This document shows positions 59,025 to 64,000 of a DNA stretch of 64,000 bases, one piece after another. The notes beneath the pieces were generated by a model. That model ran no database searches and had not been told where the DNA came from. It saw nothing but the letters and a program-made list of their open reading frames with translations. Source of the stretch: Poa pratensis (lineage: Eukaryota > Streptophyta > Magnoliopsida > Poales > Poaceae). Position 1 is the first letter of the stretch, and every line of letters begins with the position of its first letter. The position numbers were made by a program, and so were the translations under genes. The DNA lies in the NCBI GenBank assembly GCA_947311845.1, contig CAMZMU010000116.1, positions 1,048,147 to 1,112,146 on the forward strand. Reading direction: 5' to 3'.

Positions 59025-62000
59025 ATGGATGCACGGATGCGATGGATGTACGGCGAACGACGCAGTTCCGAGTTTATTGCAGGCCTGCATAAATTTCTCG
59101 ATGTGGCTGAGGCAAACAAAGTGAATAATTTTATGCCTTGTCCATGTGAGAAGTGTCGGAACGTCAGGGAGTACTCTGACCCGAGAACCATTCAAGACCA
59201 CGTGATTCGGAAAGGTTTCATGCCCAGCTATAATTGTTGGACCAAGCACGGAGAAAGAGGGGTTAGGATGGAAGACAATGAAGAAGAGGAGGATGATGAC
59301 AACTATCCTATGTTCCCTGAGGAATGCGGTGATACTGTTATGGAAGACGTTGAAGAAGAAAGAGGTGAACATCGGGCATCAGATGAGCCCGCTGATGGTC
59401 TTGGTGGGGTCATTTCTGATGCAAAGCGAGAATGCGATACAGAAAAGGAGAAGCTAAAGTTGGAGGCCATGCTTGAGGATCACAAAAAGTTGCTGTACCC
59501 AAACTGCGAAGATGGCAGCACAAAGCTCGGTACCACACTGGAACTGCTGAAATGGAAGGCAGAGACTGGTTGTTCTGACAAGGGATTTGAGAAGTTACTG
59601 AAAATAATGAAGCCGAAGCTTCCAAAGGATAACGAATTGCCCGAGACTACATACGAAGCAAAGAAGGCTATCTGCCCTCTAGGATTAGATGTGCAGAAGA
59701 TACATGCATGCATTAATGACTGCATCCTGTACCGCGGTGAGTACGAGAATATGGATAAATGCCCGGTATGCAATGCACTGCGGTACAAGATAAGACAAGA
59801 TGACCCTGGTGATGTTGAGGGCGATGACGAGCCCCCCCGGAAGAGGGTTCCTGCTAAGGTGATGTGGTATGCTCCTATAATACCACGGTTGAAACGTCTG
59901 TTCAGAAACAAAGAGCATGCCAGGTTGTTGCGATGGCACAAAGAAGAGCGTAAGAAAGACGGGAAGTTGAGACACCCCGCCGATGGGTCCCAGTGGAGAA
60001 AAATCGACAGAGAGTTCCCGACATTTTCAGATGACGCAAGGAACTTAAGATTTGGTCTAAGTACAGATGGCTTTAATCCTTTTGGGGAGCAGAGCTCCAG
60101 TCATAGCACTTGGCCCGTGACTCTATGTATCTACAACCTTCCTCCTTGGTTGTGCATGAAGCGGAAGTTCATTATGATGCCAGTGCTCATCCAAGGCCCG
60201 AAGCAACCCGGCAACGACATTGATGTGTACCTAAGGCCATTAGTTGATGAACTTTTGCAGTTGTGGTCCGAACCAGGTGTACGTGTGTGGGATGAGCACA
60301 AACAACAGGAATTTGACCTACGAGCGTTGCTGTTCGTAACCATCAATGATTGGCCTGCTCTTAGTAACATTTCAGGACAGTCAAACAAGGGATACAATGC
60401 ATGCACGCACTGTTTAGATAAGACTGAAAGTATACATTTGGGAAACAAGAATGTGTACCTGGGGCATCGTCGATTTCTTCCGAACAGTCATGCCGTAAGA
60501 AAGCCCGGCAAGCATTTCAACGGTGAGGCAGATCGCCGGAAGAAGCCTAACCTCCCTGATGGTGATGTTATATATGACATGGTCAAGGATTTAGAAGTAA
60601 TCTTTGGAAAGGGTCCTGGCAGTCTATCTGTTCCGAATGACGCTGACAACCACGTACCCATATGGAAGAAGTGCTCTATATTCTGGGAGCTACCCTATTG
60701 GAAAGTCCTAGAGGTCCGGTCTTCAATCGACGTGATGCACGTGACGAAGAATCTTTGCGTGAACCTGCTAGGCTTCCTGGGCGTGTATGGGAAGACAAAA
60801 GATACACCGGAAGCACGGGCAGACCAGCAACGTATGAAAGACCCATACAACAAGCAGACGGATAAAGGGCGTCAATACTTAAGCAGCTACGCTCTTACCA
60901 AAGCAGAGAAGGAAATCTTTTTTGAATGCCTGAGCAGTATCAAGGTCCCGGCTGGCTTCTCGTCAAATATAAAGGGAATAATAAATATGGCAGAGAAAAA
61001 ATTCCAGAACCTGAAGTCTCATGATTGCCACGTGATTATGACGCAGTTGCTTCCGGTTGCATTGAGGGGGCTTCTACCGGAAAATGTTCGAGTACCCATT
61101 GTGAAGCTATGTGCATTCCTCAATGCAATATCTCAGAAGGTCATCGATCCAGTAACTCTACCAAGTTTACAGAAGGCTGTGGTCCAATGTCTTGTCAGCT
61201 TCGAGTTGGTGTTCCCCCCATCATTCTTCAATATTATGACGCATCTCCTGGTTCACCTAGTCGACGAGATTGCCATTCTCGGTCCTGTATTTCTACACAA
61301 TATGTTCCCCTTCGAGAGGTTCATGGGAGTCTTGAAGAAATATGTTCATAACCGTGCTAGGCCAGAAGGAAGCATCTCAAGGGGCTATGGAACAGAAGAG
61401 GTCATTGAGTTCTGTGTTGACTTTATTCCTGACCTTAAGCCGATTGGTGTTCCTGAATCGCGGCATGAGGGGAGACTGAGTGGAAAAGGCACGCTAGGAA
61501 AGAAAGCACTGATATGTAGGGACGGGCATTCTTTAACTCAAGCACACTACACAGTTCTACAAAGTTCCACCTTCGTGGCTCCGTATATCGAGGAACACAA
61601 GAATTATGTACGCTCCAAGAACCCGGGGAAGGATGACTCCTGGATTAAAGAAAAACACATGGAGACCTTCGGCAGTTGGTTGCGATTACAGCTCATGAAT
61701 GACACCACTGTCGGAGATCAGCTCTACTTGTTGGCCGCGTCACCATCTTCGACTGTATTGAATTTCCAAGGGTACGAGATAAATGGGAATACATTTTACA
61801 CGATCGCCCAAGATAAAAAGAGCACCAACCAGAACAGTGGTGTCCGCTTTGATGCAACAAACGACGATGGGCAAAAGGACACATACTATGGTCGCATAGA
61901 GGAGATATGGGAACTTGACTATGGACCTACTTTTAAGGTCCCTTTGTTTCGGTGCAGTTGGGTCAACATGAATGGAGAAGGGATAAAGGTAGACCAGCTG

Positions 62001-62333
62001 TACGGGATGACAACAGTGGATCTCAAGAATCTTGGTTGTTACAAGAACGAACCATTCGTCCTAGCCAATGATGTGGCTCAGGTTTTCTATGTGAAGGACA
62101 TGTCCTCCAGACCGAAAAAAAGAAAAAACAAGCAAACGAATACATCAGACGATGAGCCAAAGCGTCACGTAGTTCTTTCAGGGAAAAGAAACATCGTGGG
62201 AGTCGAGGACAAGACAGACATGTCAGCAGATTATGATAAGTTTGATGAAATTCCGCCCTTCACAGTGAGAACTGACCCAAGCATCCCGTTAAATAATGAA
62301 GATGCTCCATGGTTACGGCTGAAGCGATCATAG
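59025..62333 (+). CDS. Tnp2-type CACTA transposase of CACTA-R, uninterrupted
   Basis: The frame is open from 58995; I prefer the ATG at 59025 (MDARMRWMYGERRSSEF), which fits the usual MD..WMY start of this family, giving about 1,102 residues. Domains: transposase-associated domain with CPCEKC (about residues 5-80), an acidic linker, Tnp2/Transposase_21 core with LGLDVQKIHACINDCILYRGEY, CPVCNALRYK and LRFGLSTDGFNPFG (about 200-450), SSIDVMHVTKNLCVNLLGF (about 567-585), DUF4218-like domain beginning LKSHDCHVIMTQLLPVALRG (about 660-780), and DUF4216-like domain with YYGRIEEIWELDYG (about 940-1030). The C terminus is Lys-rich. No stop or frameshift is present, so it could supply transposase in trans to related elements. 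Confidence 0.92.
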   Translation: MDARMRWMYGERRSSEFIAGLHKFLDVAEANKVNNFMPCPCEKCRNVREYSDPRTIQDHVIRKGFMPSYNCWTKHGERGVRMEDNEEEEDDDNYPMFPEECGDTVMEDVEEERGEHRASDEPADGLGGVISDAKRECDTEKEKLKLEAMLEDHKKLLYPNCEDGSTKLGTTLELLKWKAETGCSDKGFEKLLKIMKPKLPKDNELPETTYEAKKAICPLGLDVQKIHACINDCILYRGEYENMDKCPVCNALRYKIRQDDPGDVEGDDEPPRKRVPAKVMWYAPIIPRLKRLFRNKEHARLLRWHKEERKKDGKLRHPADGSQWRKIDREFPTFSDDARNLRFGLSTDGFNPFGEQSSSHSTWPVTLCIYNLPPWLCMKRKFIMMPVLIQGPKQPGNDIDVYLRPLVDELLQLWSEPGVRVWDEHKQQEFDLRALLFVTINDWPALSNISGQSNKGYNACTHCLDKTESIHLGNKNVYLGHRRFLPNSHAVRKPGKHFNGEADRRKKPNLPDGDVIYDMVKDLEVIFGKGPGSLSVPNDADNHVPIWKKCSIFWELPYWKVLEVRSSIDVMHVTKNLCVNLLGFLGVYGKTKDTPEARADQQRMKDPYNKQTDKGRQYLSSYALTKAEKEIFFECLSSIKVPAGFSSNIKGIINMAEKKFQNLKSHDCHVIMTQLLPVALRGLLPENVRVPIVKLCAFLNAISQKVIDPVTLPSLQKAVVQCLVSFELVFPPSFFNIMTHLLVHLVDEIAILGPVFLHNMFPFERFMGVLKKYVHNRARPEGSISRGYGTEEVIEFCVDFIPDLKPIGVPESRHEGRLSGKGTLGKKALICRDGHSLTQAHYTVLQSSTFVAPYIEEHKNYVRSKNPGKDDSWIKEKHMETFGSWLRLQLMNDTTVGDQLYLLAASPSSTVLNFQGYEINGNTFYTIAQDKKSTNQNSGVRFDATNDDGQKDTYYGRIEEIWELDYGPTFKVPLFRCSWVNMNGEGIKVDQLYGMTTVDLKNLGCYKNEPFVLANDVAQVFYVKDMSSRPKKRKNKQTNTSDDEPKRHVVLSGKRNIVGVEDKTDMSADYDKFDEIPPFTVRTDPSIPLNNEDAPWLRLKRS

Positions 62334-62337
62334 GCCA

Positions 62338-62505
62338 GGGACATACGCGAAGAAGGGTTCATGGCTTTTATGTAAATCAATGTAATGTATTAAACCTTTA
62401 TGTGATGTGTAGTAATGTATTAGCACCGTAGGGCTGTATGACGGGAATCCGAATGCTTTGTATACTGCAAATCATCGCGTGGTCGTGAGCAGCAAATCGA
62501 CCTTC
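62338..62505. other. Region behind the CACTA-R transposase
   Basis: Short AT-rich 3' region with TGTAATGTATTA repeats, possibly the transcript end and polyadenylation region of the transposase. The hairpin region follows. Confidence 0.4.
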
Positions 62506-62506
62506 G

Positions 62507-62606
62507 ATCCACAGCGGCAAGACGTCTCTGATGATCTACGACCGTCCCAAAAAGTGTTGGGAATGTCGCAGATCATCAGAGCGCCTTGCCGCTGCTTGGA
62601 TCGGAC
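62507..62606. ncRNA. miRNA-like hairpin in CACTA-R
   Basis: The left arm CGATCCACAGCGGCAAGACG and CTCTGATGATCTACGAC pairs with the right arm GTCGCAGATCATCAGAG and CGCCTTGCCGCTGC, TTGGATCG over about 37 base pairs with a three-base bulge and a few mismatches. The loop itself can form TCCCA/TGGGA. Size and near-perfect pairing are those of plant MIRNA or siRNA-producing hairpins. Expression is not shown. Confidence 0.5.
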
Positions 62607-62619
62607 CGAGGGGCATGGC

Positions 62620-62975
62620 TACCACTTCCACCACCACCACCACTCCCACCTCCTCGGCAATTCATCATTGCGTCACCCTAATCCAGTGGCTGGATTCAAC
62701 CTACCTGAGGGCTTGTGTTTCCAACAGCGTCGTTGTGTTGTCATTGTTCACCGTCCTACAGGAGGTGGCTCCAATGGCTGGCCGGTGAACAAGGACGAAC
62801 ACAATAATGCCAGGGAACATGCCAGCAGGTAGGCTAAATCCAGCCATTGGATTCGGTGGCGAAGGTAGACGCTCGTTGTGTGCCGTTCGCTGCAGGGACG
62901 CCGCTATTTATAGGCGATTAGAAAGTGTACCTGTGGATGAGGTGGGAGTGGTGGTGGTGGTGGGAGTGCTGATCC
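62620..62975. repeat. Long interrupted foldback in CACTA-R
   Basis: Three pairs of complementary blocks are nested: CACCACCACTCCCACCTC with GAGGTGGGAGTGGTGGTG; CCAGTGGCTGGATTCAACCTACCTG with a partner near 62824-62857; and TCGTTGTGTTGTCATTGTTCACCG with CGGTGAACAAGGACGAACACAATAA near 62783. The centre is near 62765. Confidence 0.75.
62904..62912 (-). promoter_or_regulatory. TATA box pointing towards the foldback and transposase
   Basis: The minus strand reads CGCCTATAAATAGCGGCG, a strong TATA context. Transcription from here would run leftwards through the right arm, loop and left arm of the foldback and the hairpin, antisense to the transposase side. Confidence 0.45.
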
Positions 62976-63236
62976 AACAGCTCACAAGCCCTCAAAAGAA
63001 ACACACCCCTGATCCAACGGCTCACAAGCGCTCGAAAGAAACACACGATCCGTGTGATTCTTTAGTCCCGGTTGGTGTTACCAACCGGGACTAGTTCTAA
63101 AAATCCAACAGCTCACAAGCGCTCAAAAGAAACACACCCCTGATCCAACGGCTCACAAGCGCTCGAAAGAAACACACGATCCGTGTGCTTCTTCCTTATT
63201 GGTGGGATTCCCTTTAGTCCCGGTGGTGGCTCACAG
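62976..63236. repeat. Duplicated segment with subterminal motifs in CACTA-R
   Basis: GATCCAACGGCTCACAAGCGCTCGAAAGAAACACACGATCCGTGTG occurs at about 63010-63056 and 63140-63187 with shorter related copies in front (62970-63005, 63102-63138). A GTCCCGGTTGG...CCAACCGGGAC palindrome lies between (63064-63095). Confidence 0.7.
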
Positions 63237-64000
63237 AGTGATCCAATGTCATTTTTGACAAACAAAAAACAAAAAACGATATTTAGATAAGTAATTTGAA
63301 AAAACTCAGTTCTGCAACATTGTTTGTCGTACCAAGATACAGCTATGTGTCAAATATGGGCACATTTTGACAAACTATGACACGGGGATGACCATAACGA
63401 GGCCATTTGACCCGAAACTTATATATGTTTATAGATGATTGACCTTTTTGTGAAGAAGTTTTTTTGTAAACTATGTCAAAACTCAAGTTTATCATTTATC
63501 CGACCAACTAGTACACATGAAAGTACTCCATGCCAAAGGATTTTATTTTTTGTGTATTTTTTTCACTTTCTTTGACTTTTTTTAAAAACGGTCAAAATGG
63601 CCGCCGTTACTATTCATTGTAAGTTCAAATTTGAATTACTTTCGAAAAATAGGCATAAAGTCGTTTAAGTAGGCGAAATTAGCTAGAAACCGAGAAAATT
63701 ACCAATATTTGTGGATTATCCATACAATATGGTCTACTTTGTGTGATAATTGGATGGGTGCCATTTTGCACCATATTTGTTGTACTTGCTTCACTAAAAA
63801 TGTCATTTTTAACAAACGAAAAACAAAAAACGATATTTAGATAAGTAATTTGAAAAAATAGAAAATGATTTTGGATTATTTATTCAAATTTAAACACTTT
63901 TCATGTTGAAAGTCTTTTCAGATTCAAAACCATTTGAAATTCATATTCAAACACAAAAAAAGGTGGGAACAAAATTTCAGAACTGAAAAGTTCGAAATAT
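63237..64000. other. AT-rich filler of CACTA-R
   Basis: No gene. The block ATGTCATTTTT(G/A)ACAAAC(A/G)AAAAACAAAAAACG ATATTTAGATAAGTAATTTG occurs twice (about 63248-63306 and 63799-63857). Sequence near 63690-63790 resembles 525-600 in reverse complement. Confidence 0.5.

Larger units (their letters stand above)
58479..64000 (+). mobile_element. CACTA-R, left part with intact Tnp2 transposase; right end outside window
   Basis: The start CACTAGTAGAAAAACCATAT is a canonical CACTA terminus. Subterminal palindromes of the type GGTCCCGGTTCGTGCC / GGCACGAACCGGGACC follow (58540-58730). The transposase gene lies at 59025-62333. Further GTCCCGGTTGG motifs occur at 63063-63095 and 63220. No complementary CTACTAGTG end appears before 64000, so the element is cut by the window or truncated. 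Confidence 0.85.

Overview
The window looks like a gene-poor, transposon-dense stretch of a large grass genome, most likely Triticeae (wheat, Aegilops, barley or rye). The reasons are nested CACTA, gypsy, Helitron, Stowaway and Mutator-type elements and a carotenoid cleavage dioxygenase 1 (CCD1) gene whose exons match the grass CCD1 proteins I know. No database search was possible; species and family names are inferred.

Layout. 1-13143: right part of a CACTA element (CACTA-L, left end outside the window), split by a 12-kb gypsy chromovirus at 1065-13051 with 3.5-kb LTRs and a CAGGA target duplication. The CACTA-L terminus abuts a beheaded MATH-BTB gene followed by a second, frameshifted MATH-BTB copy (13144-15033). 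15500-35030: tandem duplication of CCD1 on the minus strand. Copy 1 (15671-21142) can be read through 14 exons into an uninterrupted 532-residue protein. Copy 2 (26437-34526) is dead: a nonsense codon in exon 1, indels in exons 6 and 11, and several transposons in intron 1. A Helitron terminus, MITEs and an eight-copy 207-bp tandem repeat lie upstream of copy 1.

37078-52507: a complete CACTA element of 15.4 kb (CACTA-M; ATA target duplication, GCCGACGGC subterminal repeats). It is organised as two divergent transcription units. A B3-like gene with an intact 187-codon frame reads left. A two-gene transposase module (Tnp2 type and Ptta/En/Spm type, both damaged) reads right. Each unit starts with a copy of the same leader exon, in mirror orientation, and between them lies a 12-copy, about 352-bp tandem array whose units each carry a palindromic pair of WRKY W-box cores. 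This arrangement is the most unusual thing in the window.

52510-58478: locally duplicated low-complexity sequence, a 1.2-kb LINE-derived insertion with a 15-bp target duplication, and broken exons of a leucine-rich-repeat gene on the minus strand. 58479-64000: left part of a third CACTA element (CACTA-R) with an uninterrupted Tnp2 transposase of about 1,100 residues, followed by a miRNA-like hairpin and a long foldback with a TATA box pointing back towards the transposase. CACTA-L and CACTA-R share a similar AT-rich filler and probably belong to related families.

How the parts relate: the only apparently functional host gene is CCD1 copy 1. The transposase of CACTA-R and the B3-like gene of CACTA-M are the best-preserved transposon genes. 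The rest records repeated insertion, local tandem amplification and gene decay.
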